Made by a program: the position numbers and the translations under genes
Part shown: in pieces, positions 6,855 through 13,737 of the stretch
How the letters are laid out: the number at the start of each line of letters is the position of its first letter
How positions within the stretch are numbered: the first letter of the stretch is position 1
Notes under the pieces: generated by a model
Seen by the model: the letters and a program-made list of their open reading frames with translations, nothing else
Told to the model about the DNA's origin: nothing
The model's database searches: none
Origin: Acholeplasmatales bacterium Tener_01
GTDB lineage: Bacteria; Bacillota_I; Bacilli_A; ML615J-28; CAG-698
DNA length: 13,737 nt
Direction: 5' to 3'
Assembly: GCA_001604495.1 (NCBI GenBank)
Contig: LVBR01000193.1
Coordinates: 1-13,737 of the forward strand

Positions 6855-7312
6855 TGAATATCAATTTAGTTGTTGTGGGGAAGATTAAAGAAGACTATCT
6901 TGATAATGCAATTAACGAATACATTAAAAGAATTAAGCCTTTTTGTAATCTTAAAATAACTGAAATTAAGGAATTTAATACCCCTGATACTAATAAGAAT
7001 TTAAATATGGAAGCTGATTTGATACTTGATAGTATCAAAGATGACTATGTGGTGACTCTTGAAATTGAAGGAAAAGAATTTGATAGTGTAGAATTTAGTA
7101 ACTTTATTGAAAAACACTATAGTTACAGTGATAAGCCACTTACATTTATAATTGGATCAAGCTGTGGACTAGCTAGTAAAGTGAAAGAAAGAAGCAATTA
7201 TAAATTATCATTTTCAAAGATGACTTTTCCCCATCAACTAATGCGTGTTATCTTTTTAGAACAATTATATCGAGCATTAACGATTATCAATAATATTAAA
7301 TATCACAAATAA
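6851..7312 (+). CDS. rlmH: 23S rRNA (pseudouridine-1915-N3)-methyltransferase RlmH
   Basis: RlmH is a small SPOUT-class methyltransferase that uses S-adenosylmethionine to methylate pseudouridine 1915 in helix 69 of 23S rRNA on the assembled 70S ribosome. The 153-residue length is typical (about 155-160). Seen are the N-terminal strand INLVVVGKIK, the SAM-site strand and loop IIGSSCGL (100-107; the usual form is IGGAxGL, so one glycine is serine here), and the knotted C-terminal signature FSKMTFPHQLMRVIFLEQLY (121-140) ending in YHK. The start is either the ATG at 6851, which overlaps the walJ stop, or the adjacent ATG at 6854. No clear ribosome binding site is placed for either, so translational coupling to walJ is likely. 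Confidence 0.95.
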   Translation: MMNINLVVVGKIKEDYLDNAINEYIKRIKPFCNLKITEIKEFNTPDTNKNLNMEADLILDSIKDDYVVTLEIEGKEFDSVEFSNFIEKHYSYSDKPLTFIIGSSCGLASKVKERSNYKLSFSKMTFPHQLMRVIFLEQLYRALTIINNIKYHK

Positions 7313-7327
7313 GAAAGGAGAGCACTG

Positions 7328-9301
7328 ATGTTTGAACTAGTAAGTAAACTAATACCTAGTGGTGATCAACCAAAAGCAATCGAAGAACTTGTAAATGGAA
7401 TTAATAGTGGTAAAAAGCATCAAGTGCTACTTGGAGCAACAGGAACTGGTAAAACATTCACCATGGCCAATGTTATTCAAAGAGTTGGCAAGAAGACTTT
7501 GGTTTTAGCTCACAACAAGACCTTAGCTGGTCAATTATATAGTGAACTTAAGACTTTCTTTCCTAATAATCATGTTGAGTTTTTCATTTCTTATTATGAT
7601 TATTATCAACCAGAAGCATATGTTGCGAGTAAAGATTTATATATTGAAAAAGATTGTGATATCAATGATGATATTGACCAAATGCGCCATAGTGCCGTTA
7701 CTAGCTTATTAGAATATGATGATGTAATTGTTGTGGCGAGTGTTAGTTGCATTTATGGTATTGGTGATCCTAGTGATTACAAAGATAATATGCTTTTATT
7801 AAAAGAAGGAGAAAAGTATAATCTTAAAAATCTTTTAGAAAAGCTTATTAAGATGCAATATACTAGAAACGATTATGAAGTTAAAAGAGGGATATTTAAA
7901 TTAAAAGGTGATACTTTAGAAATTATTCCTCCATATAGTAAAGATGAAACTATTAGAGTTGAATTCTTTGACAATGAAATTGATAAAATTAAAATAGTTG
8001 ATACAATAACACATAAAACTATCAGTCAAAAGAAGATTGTTTCTATTACACCTGCAACTCTTTTTGCCACAACCCAAGAGAAAACTCAAGAAGCGATAAG
8101 AAGAATTAGAGCAGAACTAGAAGAAAGAATCAATTACTTTAATGAACATAAGATGCCGCTTGAGGCTGAAAGAATTAAAAGTAGAACAACATATGATTTA
8201 GAAATGCTAACTGAGGTTGGCTATTGTACGGGAATTGAAAACTATTCACGCCATATGTCACTTAGAGAAGAAGGCGAGACTCCATATTGTTTAATTGACT
8301 TCTTTGGAGATGATTTCTTACTTATGGTCGATGAAAGCCACGTAACCCTTCCTCAGGTAAGAGGAATGTATAATGGTGATAGAGCACGTAAACTAAGTTT
8401 AGTTGAAAATGGTTTTCGTCTTCCAAGTGCCCTTGATAATAGACCACTTACTTTCAGTGAATTTGAAAATAAAATTAAACAAGTTGTCTACGTTAGTGCA
8501 ACCCCTGCAGAGTATGAATTAAATCTTGCGGGCGGATACGTTGAACAAATCATTAGACCAACAGGACTACTAGACCCATTAATTGAGGTTCGTCCAAGCA
8601 AAGGTCAAATTGATGATTTAATCATTGAAATTAGAAAGCGAATTGCCAAAGGTGAAAGAGTATTAGTTGTTACACTTACAATTAATATGAGTGAAGATTT
8701 AACTAAATACTTAAAAGATTTAAACATTAAAGTTGCATATTTACATAGTGAAGTTAAATCATTAGAACGTCTTGAAATCATTAGATCACTTAGAATGGGT
8801 ATTTATGATGTTTTAGTTGGTATTAATCTATTAAGAGAGGGTCTTGATTTACCTGAAGTGTCATTAATTGCCATACTTGATAGTGATAAAGAAGGTTTCT
8901 TAAGAAGTGAAACATCACTTATTCAAACAATTGGTCGTTGCGCAAGAAATGCCAATGGTAAAGTAATAATGTATGCAAGTGAAATGACTAAATCAATGGA
9001 AAATGCTATCAATGAGACTTTCCGTAGACGTAGTATTCAAGATAAATATAATCAAGAACACAATATTATTCCTAAAACTATCTATAAAGATATTCAAGAA
9101 GCTGTTGTTATCACTAATGAGAGTGAAAAAGAAGATACTGGCGTTATTGATATGATGCGTCTTGAAGATATGAGTGCTATTGAAAAGAGAAAGATTATTG
9201 ATAATCTAGAAAAACAAATGAAAGAGGCTGCTAAGAAGTTAGACTTTGAACAAGCTATGTCTTTAAGAGATATTATTTTCGAATTAAAAGCAAGCCTATA
9301 G
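7328..9301 (+). CDS. uvrB: Excinuclease ABC subunit UvrB
   Basis: UvrB is the damage-verifying, helicase-like subunit of nucleotide excision repair. It is loaded by UvrA and recruits UvrC. The 657 residues match the family length. Seen in order are IPSGDQPKAIEELV near the N-terminus, Walker A GATGTGKT (36-43), the DNA-inserting beta-hairpin YYDYYQPEAY (89-98), the DESH helicase motif (335-338) followed by VTLPQVRGMYNGDRARK, the VSATP motif, LREGLDLPEVSLIAILDSDK, QTIGRCARNANG, and a C-terminal UVR domain (about 618-657, with KKLDFEQAMSLRD) that contacts UvrC. A good AGAAAGGAG ribosome binding site precedes the ATG. It is the third gene of the operon, 15 bases after rlmH. uvrA and uvrC are not in the window. 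Confidence 0.98.
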   Translation: MFELVSKLIPSGDQPKAIEELVNGINSGKKHQVLLGATGTGKTFTMANVIQRVGKKTLVLAHNKTLAGQLYSELKTFFPNNHVEFFISYYDYYQPEAYVASKDLYIEKDCDINDDIDQMRHSAVTSLLEYDDVIVVASVSCIYGIGDPSDYKDNMLLLKEGEKYNLKNLLEKLIKMQYTRNDYEVKRGIFKLKGDTLEIIPPYSKDETIRVEFFDNEIDKIKIVDTITHKTISQKKIVSITPATLFATTQEKTQEAIRRIRAELEERINYFNEHKMPLEAERIKSRTTYDLEMLTEVGYCTGIENYSRHMSLREEGETPYCLIDFFGDDFLLMVDESHVTLPQVRGMYNGDRARKLSLVENGFRLPSALDNRPLTFSEFENKIKQVVYVSATPAEYELNLAGGYVEQIIRPTGLLDPLIEVRPSKGQIDDLIIEIRKRIAKGERVLVVTLTINMSEDLTKYLKDLNIKVAYLHSEVKSLERLEIIRSLRMGIYDVLVGINLLREGLDLPEVSLIAILDSDKEGFLRSETSLIQTIGRCARNANGKVIMYASEMTKSMENAINETFRRRSIQDKYNQEHNIIPKTIYKDIQEAVVITNESEKEDTGVIDMMRLEDMSAIEKRKIIDNLEKQMKEAAKKLDFEQAMSLRDIIFELKASL

Positions 9302-9306
9302 GTGAT
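9300..9306 (+). promoter_or_regulatory. Ribosome binding site that decides the mnmA start
   Basis: AGGTGAT overlaps the uvrB stop codon and lies four bases before the ATG at 9311. It contains the competing GTG (9302), which makes the upstream start unlikely. Confidence 0.6.
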
Positions 9307-9310
9307 AAAT

Positions 9311-10441
9311 ATGGAAAAAAAGAAAAGAGTTTTAGTTGGGTTAAGCGGTGGAGTTGATTCTGCTGTTTGTGTAATTAAACTACTTGAAGCTGGTTATGAT
9401 GTTGAAGGGATGTTTATGAGAAACTGGGATTCTTCCTTAAACAATGATGTTTTAGGAAATCCTCATACCCTAGATAATGTTTGCCCCCAAGAAGTAGATT
9501 ATATGGATGCCTTAACTACAGCTAATGAACTTGGTATAAAACTTCATAGAGCTGATTTCGTTTTAGAGTATTGGGATAGAGTATTTAAATACTTTATTGA
9601 TGAATATAATAGTGGAAGAACCCCTAATCCTGATATTTTATGTAACAGTGAAATCAAATTCAAAGCTTTCTTAGAAAAGGCAAACCAAATGGGATATGAT
9701 TATATCGCTATGGGTCATTACGCTAGAATCAAACATTTTGAAGATGGAAGCTTGGAAGTTTACCGTGGCTTAGACAAAAATAAAGACCAAACATATTTTT
9801 TGTGTCAACTTACAACTGAGCAACTTAAAAATGCATTGTTCCCAATTGGTGATTTAGAAAAAAGCGAAGTAAGACGTATTGCTAAAGAACATAATTTAAC
9901 AATTGCTAATAAGAAAGACTCTACAGGAGTATGTTTTATTGGTGAAAGAAACTTCAAACAATTTCTGAAAAACTATATTCCAGCAACCCCAGGTAAAATG
10001 GAAACATTAGATGGCGAAGTTGTTGGGGAACATGATGGTATCATGTATTATACTATTGGCCAAAGAAAAGGACTTGGCCTTGGTGGTGCCGGTGATGCTT
10101 GGTTTGTTTTAGGCAAAGACATTAAAAGAAATGTTTTGATTGTTGGACGTGGAAGCGAACAAGAATATCTATATAGTAATCGCTGTTTGGTAAGTAAAAT
10201 GAACTGGATTGGACCTGAAATTGACGAATCTAAAGAGTACTTAGCTAAATTTAGATATCGTGGAATAGACTACAAAGCAAATATTCATCCACTTGGTGAT
10301 GGAGTATATGAAGTAGTTTATCCAGGCCGCGCTAAAGCAGTAACTCCCGGACAAGAAGCAGTATTCTATGATGGAGAACGCCTAATGGGCGGCGCCACAA
10401 TCGATAGTGTCTATATGGACCAAGAGAAAAGGTGTCTATAA
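9311..10441 (+). CDS. mnmA: tRNA-specific 2-thiouridylase MnmA
   Basis: MnmA uses ATP and a persulfide sulfur to make 2-thiouridine at wobble position 34 of tRNA(Lys), tRNA(Glu) and tRNA(Gln). The PP-loop SGGVDSA lies at residues 12-18, the catalytic cysteine in NPDILCNSEIKFK is C111, and the second, persulfide-carrying cysteine in TGVCFIGERNF is C208. YTIGQRKGLGLGG and the C-terminal beta-barrel ending PGQEAVFYDGERLMGGATI are also typical. With the ATG at 9311 the protein is 376 residues. A GTG at 9302 would add three residues, but it lies inside the AGGTGAT Shine-Dalgarno sequence serving 9311, so 9311 is preferred. It is the fourth gene of the operon. The usual cysteine desulfurase partner is not adjacent. 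The mnmA-recD2 neighbourhood also occurs in Bacillus (trmU-yrrB-yrrC). Confidence 0.97.
   Translation: MEKKKRVLVGLSGGVDSAVCVIKLLEAGYDVEGMFMRNWDSSLNNDVLGNPHTLDNVCPQEVDYMDALTTANELGIKLHRADFVLEYWDRVFKYFIDEYNSGRTPNPDILCNSEIKFKAFLEKANQMGYDYIAMGHYARIKHFEDGSLEVYRGLDKNKDQTYFLCQLTTEQLKNALFPIGDLEKSEVRRIAKEHNLTIANKKDSTGVCFIGERNFKQFLKNYIPATPGKMETLDGEVVGEHDGIMYYTIGQRKGLGLGGAGDAWFVLGKDIKRNVLIVGRGSEQEYLYSNRCLVSKMNWIGPEIDESKEYLAKFRYRGIDYKANIHPLGDGVYEVVYPGRAKAVTPGQEAVFYDGERLMGGATIDSVYMDQEKRCL
10427..10434 (+). promoter_or_regulatory. Ribosome binding site that decides the recD2 start
   Basis: AAAAGGTG near the end of mnmA lies six to seven bases before the ATG at 10441, which overlaps the mnmA TAA by one base (TAATG). 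The in-frame GTG at 10432 is part of this site, so the ATG is the better start. Confidence 0.6.
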
Positions 10442-12711
10442 TGGACAAATTAAAAGGAAAGATAGAGAGAGTAACATATTATAATGAAGAAACAGGGTAT
10501 GGTGTTGTTAAAGTTAGTGTCGACTATAATGACGAAACATTAAAAAAATACATCAATACCTTTTTTTCTAACATCATAAGTGTTACTTGTTTATACGATC
10601 GCATGCCACTTGTAGATGAAGAATACGAGTACTTTGGCAGCGTTGATGCACTAGGAAAGTGGGGACCACAGTTTAAAGCGGAGTCATTTGAAAGAAAGAA
10701 TGCTTCACTTTCGGGCGTTGTGGCATATTTATCTAGTGATATGTTTGTTGGTGTTGGTGAAAAAATTGCCAAAAAGATTTATAATGCGTTAGGTTCAAAT
10801 TGCTTAGATTTAATAATTGAAGATAGAAGTGCCCTAGATGGTATTAAAATAAGTGAAGCCTTAAAGGATAATATTTACAATATCTTAAAAGAAAATAAAG
10901 AAAAAGAGAAAGAAATATTGGGATTATTATCACTTGGTTTGACTATGAAGATGGCGCTTAGAATTACTGGTGCTATTCCTAAAGATGCCTATAAGAAAAT
11001 CAAGCAAAATCCTTATATGTTAATTGATTTAGTTGAAGGCATTGGTTTTATTAGAGCAGATAATATTGCCCTAAATAACGGAATAAAGCCTGATAGTTTA
11101 ATTAGAATCACCGCATATATCAATTATTATCTACGTGAATATCTAAATAGAACTGGCGATACTTATATCCAAGAAGCACGTTTAATTGATGAACTTTTTG
11201 CCACATTAAACAAAACTAGCGATTTAATCACTAAAGAAACATATGAAAAAGGATTAAAGAATCTTGTTAAAGATAAGAAGATATATATTGATAGTGAAAG
11301 AAATATCTTCGCATATAGTTTGCATAATTATGAAAACATCATTGCTAATTTTATCAGTGACTTATTAAAGAAGGAATCTAAAAAATGCTTTAATGATAAG
11401 AATATCGATGTGGCAATGAGTAAACTTAAGACAAGTTTTAATATTGAATATAGCGAAAAGCAAGAAGATGCTATTAAATCAGCATTAAAAGAAAACATTT
11501 CAATAATAACTGGTGGACCAGGAACTGGTAAAACCACAATTATTAAAGGTATTATTGAAGGCTACATTGCAATTACTAAAAAAGATTTAGCAAGAGAAAG
11601 AATATTACTACTTGCACCAACTGGAAGAGCAGCAAAACGTTTAACTGAAGTGACTCATCACCCAGCTCAAACAATCCATAAAGCTCTAGGTTACTCTACT
11701 TTTGGCTTTAGTTATGATGCAAATAACAAACTAGAATGTGAAATGGTGATTGTTGATGAGTTTTCAATGGTTGATACAAGCCTTGCTAGTCACCTATTTT
11801 CTGCACTAGATGAAAATACTAAGGTAGTACTAGTAGGTGACGTTAACCAACTTCCATCAATTGGACCAGGAGAAGTTTTAGCCAACTTAATCGAATCTAA
11901 AGAAATCACCACAACAATCCTTGATAAGATTCACCGTCAAGCTCGTGATTCATCAATCATTTCTTTTGCACATTCAATTAATCAAGGTTTTATTCCTGAT
12001 GATATCTTAGAGAAAAAGAAAGATCGAACATTTAATATCATTTATCATGAATATATCGCTAATAATATTGTATCAATAATAAAAAAAGCCCTAGAAAAAG
12101 GACTAGATATTGTACGTGATATTCAAGTATTAATTCCAATTTATCGCGGAAAAAATGGAATTGATAGTGTAAATAAATTAGTTCAAGAAGTAGTTAATCC
12201 AAAGCATGGAATTGAAATCAATCGTCAAGATTATACTTTCCGTGAAGGTGACAAAGTAATTCAACTAGTTAATAGAAGCGATAAAGGTGTTATGAATGGT
12301 GATATTGGCTACATTAAATCAATAGAAAAGTTTGATACAAGCTATAAAGTCAAAGTTTCATTTGATATTGGTGATGTCGAGTATGAAAGCGACGAACTAA
12401 CTGACCTTAAACTTGCCTATGCAATATCAATTCATAAGTCGCAAGGTAGTGAATTTAGTTGTGCCATTGTTCCTTTCTCTCAAGAATATCGCTATATGCT
12501 AAGAAGAAAACTGATTTATACTGCTGTAACACGTGCTAAAGACTATTTGATAATGCTTGGAAGTATTGAAGCGCTATCAATAGGAGTAGAAGGAATTGAA
12601 GAAAGAAGAAAAACAAAACTATTAGAAAAGATTAAACAAGCACTAAGTTGTGAGAAACTAGAAATAACATTAGACGATAGTGATATCTCACCGTTTGATT
12701 TTATGGAGTAA
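10441..12711 (+). CDS. recD2: RecD2 (YrrC-type) 5'-3' DNA helicase
   Basis: RecD2 is a superfamily 1B ATP-dependent 5'-3' DNA helicase found without RecBC, with roles in replication-fork maintenance and mismatch/recombination repair. From the ATG at 10441 it has 756 residues, normal for the family. An N-terminal OB-like domain (KGKIERVTYYNEETGYGVVK) precedes a helix-hairpin-helix region (about 85-205, with VGEKIAKKIYNALG and EGIGFIRADNIALNNGI). The helicase core has Walker A GGPGTGKT (358-365), motif II DEFSM (439-443), GDVNQLPSIGPGEVL, an SH3-like insert starting near FREGDKVIQL (600), IHKSQGSEF (664-672) and YTAVTRAKDYL (693-703). It overlaps mnmA by one base, and the membrane-protein gene starts two bases after its stop. 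The Bacillus yrrB TPR gene that usually separates mnmA and recD2 is absent. Confidence 0.96.
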   Translation: MDKLKGKIERVTYYNEETGYGVVKVSVDYNDETLKKYINTFFSNIISVTCLYDRMPLVDEEYEYFGSVDALGKWGPQFKAESFERKNASLSGVVAYLSSDMFVGVGEKIAKKIYNALGSNCLDLIIEDRSALDGIKISEALKDNIYNILKENKEKEKEILGLLSLGLTMKMALRITGAIPKDAYKKIKQNPYMLIDLVEGIGFIRADNIALNNGIKPDSLIRITAYINYYLREYLNRTGDTYIQEARLIDELFATLNKTSDLITKETYEKGLKNLVKDKKIYIDSERNIFAYSLHNYENIIANFISDLLKKESKKCFNDKNIDVAMSKLKTSFNIEYSEKQEDAIKSALKENISIITGGPGTGKTTIIKGIIEGYIAITKKDLARERILLLAPTGRAAKRLTEVTHHPAQTIHKALGYSTFGFSYDANNKLECEMVIVDEFSMVDTSLASHLFSALDENTKVVLVGDVNQLPSIGPGEVLANLIESKEITTTILDKIHRQARDSSIISFAHSINQGFIPDDILEKKKDRTFNIIYHEYIANNIVSIIKKALEKGLDIVRDIQVLIPIYRGKNGIDSVNKLVQEVVNPKHGIEINRQDYTFREGDKVIQLVNRSDKGVMNGDIGYIKSIEKFDTSYKVKVSFDIGDVEYESDELTDLKLAYAISIHKSQGSEFSCAIVPFSQEYRYMLRRKLIYTAVTRAKDYLIMLGSIEALSIGVEGIEERRKTKLLEKIKQALSCEKLEITLDDSDISPFDFME

Positions 12712-12713
12712 TT

Positions 12714-13232
12714 ATGAACGTTAAAAGATCAATTTCACTTTATAGAATCATCGTTTTGTTATTTATTATTAGTTCCTTCCCAGCATTAACTATCCTGCTT
12801 GGTTTAAAAATCTTTTGTAATGAGAGCTTCTACTCAGTTTATTTAGGTGCATACACTGTTTGTAATCTTAGTTTTGTATTTTTAGAGACTTTTTTACTTT
12901 TAATACAACTATTTATGTCATTTATAACTAATAAAAATATCAAAACTGTAACAAACACTTTTGATATTAATTTAGAAGATAATGAGAGTGTTATAAAAAA
13001 CTATAATAAGTATTCAATTGAATATTATTATTTAGCACCAGTTTCTATTCAAATAATACTTGGTCTTTTATCACATTTTGAAGTTTATAAGGAATGTTCA
13101 ACAGGATTATTCTTTATAATAGTTATTGGAATAATACAACTATTCTTTGGACTTGTAGTATTTTATTATTACATTCAATATGTCTTATTCCTAGAGAAGA
13201 ATAAGTTAAAGAAAGCACCAAGAAGAAGATAA
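12714..13232 (+). CDS. Uncharacterised four-helix membrane protein
   Basis: I do not recognise this 172-residue protein. Four hydrophobic segments are seen at about 10-34, 42-72, 104-122 and 131-160. They are separated by a hydrophilic, partly acidic loop (about 73-100) and end in a strongly basic tail, EKNKLKKAPRRR. The even number of helices and the basic termini suggest that both ends face the cytoplasm. There is no signal-peptide cleavage site and no recognisable catalytic or transporter motif. The ATG lies two bases after the recD2 stop with no strong ribosome binding site of its own, so it is the last gene of the operon and probably translationally coupled; the operon terminator follows 10 bases later. 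The arrangement alone does not establish a DNA-repair role, and it may simply be a lineage-specific gene added at the operon end. Confidence 0.75.
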   Translation: MNVKRSISLYRIIVLLFIISSFPALTILLGLKIFCNESFYSVYLGAYTVCNLSFVFLETFLLLIQLFMSFITNKNIKTVTNTFDINLEDNESVIKNYNKYSIEYYYLAPVSIQIILGLLSHFEVYKECSTGLFFIIVIGIIQLFFGLVVFYYYIQYVLFLEKNKLKKAPRRR

Positions 13233-13242
13233 AATAAAAAAG

Positions 13243-13270
13243 AGTCGTGTTGACAAACGTCAGCACGACT
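13243..13270. terminator. Bidirectional terminator between convergent genes
   Basis: A 12-base-pair stem AGTCGTGTTGAC (13243-13254) against GTCAGCACGACT (13259-13270), with one G-U pair and an AAAC loop, is flanked by A-rich sequence on the left and TTTT on the right. On the minus strand the tail reads CTTTTTTATTTT, a strong U-tract. It can end both the plus-strand operon and the convergent amidase gene, and is better for the latter. Confidence 0.88.
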
Positions 13271-13309
13271 TTTCAATTGGACCCCAATATTTTTCATAGG
13301 CCCATTTTT

Positions 13310-13737
13310 TTAGTCATTTCTATGTTCAACTTGTTTTTCTCTTGCTTCTAAAGTCATATAGTAGTATGGATCTTCTTGGCCAACAAGTTTAGGATTTGTA
13401 ACTTTTGCAGGGATGATAGATGTGTATGTGAATGTTCTATCATATGTTCCATCACGCTTAACAACATGAATTGTATAAGTTACAGGTGTATCAACATCAG
13501 GCCATTTAACGATTTGTCCTGATTCGTTGATTAAATCAGTATCACCTTTATCAAAGGTTACTATAAAATCACGCATCTTTGTATAGAATGTGTATTCTGC
13601 TTGAACCATCTTCATAAAATATGGCCACAAGTCATTTTCACGTAATGTTTCAGGGCAGTTCTTACCACTAAATGTGTTATGTTGTTTTACATAAGCAGGA
13701 GTTAATTGATGAAGTGGAAGAAGTTTAGTTCCAATTA
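13310..13737 (-). CDS. N-acetylmuramoyl-L-alanine amidase, C-terminal part (runs off the window)
   Basis: The minus-strand frame stays open from its TAA (13310-13312) to the right edge, giving 141 C-terminal residues; the start lies outside. The outer part contains VKQHNTFSGKNCPETLRE. Here H (13679-13681), K six residues on and C (13655-13657) eight residues on match the zinc ligand, catalytic lysine and zinc ligand of T7 lysozyme (H122, K128, C130). This identifies an Amidase_2/PGRP-type enzyme that cuts the bond between N-acetylmuramate and L-alanine in peptidoglycan. After LWPYFMKMVQAEY comes a beta-rich tail (FIVTFDKGDTDLINESGQIV, then TYTIHVVKRDGTYDRTFTYT) resembling the atypical bacterial Ig-like domains of secreted Bacilli proteins. 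A TTG at 13628-13630 is internal, not the start. The first zinc histidine, a signal peptide and any other domains cannot be seen. A prophage endolysin is possible, but an autolysin or secreted wall hydrolase fits the Ig-like tail better. Confidence 0.85.
   Translation of the reverse strand, partial: IGTKLLPLHQLTPAYVKQHNTFSGKNCPETLRENDLWPYFMKMVQAEYTFYTKMRDFIVTFDKGDTDLINESGQIVKWPDVDTPVTYTIHVVKRDGTYDRTFTYTSIIPAKVTNPKLVGQEDPYYYMTLEAREKQVEHRND

Noticed and set aside
6852..6857. TGA as a tryptophan codon (Mycoplasma code)
   Set aside because: The walJ frame meets TGA TGA right where the family ends, and tryptophans throughout the window, including those in the PrsA-like protein, are TGG.
9302..9310. 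GTG start for mnmA at 9302
   Set aside because: The GTG lies inside the Shine-Dalgarno sequence of the ATG at 9311, and the extra three residues are not needed for the family N-terminus.
10524..11537. Minus-strand open frames inside recD2 (10524-10772 and 11328-11537)
   Set aside because: The recD2 reading frame carries clear helicase motifs across both stretches; the antisense frames have no features of their own.
13276..13295. Small hairpin ATTGG-ACC-CCAAT followed by ATTTTT
   Set aside because: Its stem is only five pairs with a three-base loop, and the much stronger bidirectional terminator lies directly beside it.
13628..13630. TTG start making a complete 106-residue protein on the minus strand
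   Set aside because: The frame continues open to the window edge through conserved amidase residues, so this is an internal leucine codon.
1..13737. CRISPR array, insertion sequence, tRNA/rRNA genes, known riboswitch or defence system
   Set aside because: No regularly spaced direct repeats, transposase motifs, tRNA-like cloverleaf sequences or recognised riboswitch cores were seen; no stretch longer than about 210 bases lacks a gene.

Overview
The window comes from a low-GC (visibly AT-rich) bacterium of the Firmicutes/Bacilli side. Gene content and neighbourhoods (yhaM next to prsA, walJ next to rlmH, mnmA next to recD2) match Bacillus-type synteny. Tryptophan is encoded by TGG throughout, and one gene (walJ) stops with TGA, so the standard bacterial code fits and the Mycoplasma/Spiroplasma code does not. 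A peptidoglycan-amidase fragment suggests a walled relative such as Erysipelotrichales, RF39-like or other deep Bacilli lineages, rather than a true Mycoplasma. The exact lineage is inference.

Layout, left to right. (1) 31-687, minus strand: a YigZ/IMPACT-family gene with its own terminator, whose best promoter would make a leaderless mRNA. (2) 740-3229, plus strand: a two-gene unit. The first gene is a full-length homologue of class II CCA-adding tRNA nucleotidyltransferase in which essentially every catalytic motif is lost, with a charged helical tail added. The second, starting at the very next base, is the 3'-5' exoribonuclease YhaM. A GC-rich hairpin follows. (3) 3299-6010, plus strand: its own promoter, a leader hairpin and an 853-residue membrane-anchored exported protein. 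It reads as two tandem PrsA-like foldase modules, of which only the second keeps the two parvulin histidines. A strong terminator follows. (4) 6026-13270, plus strand: a near-consensus promoter driving a tightly packed six-gene operon: walJ, rlmH, uvrB, mnmA, recD2 and an unrecognised four-helix membrane protein. It ends in a bidirectional terminator. (5) 13310 to the right edge, minus strand: the C-terminal part of a secreted T7-lysozyme-type N-acetylmuramoyl-L-alanine amidase with an Ig-like tail, convergent with the operon.

How the genes fit together: most are core housekeeping genes for rRNA and tRNA modification, DNA repair, RNA decay, protein export and wall turnover. No CRISPR array, insertion sequence, prophage block or defence island is visible. 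The most unusual items are the apparent CCA-enzyme pseudoenzyme translationally coupled to YhaM, and the duplicated PrsA with one dead and one apparently live isomerase domain. All homology statements were made by reading motifs by eye, without database searches.
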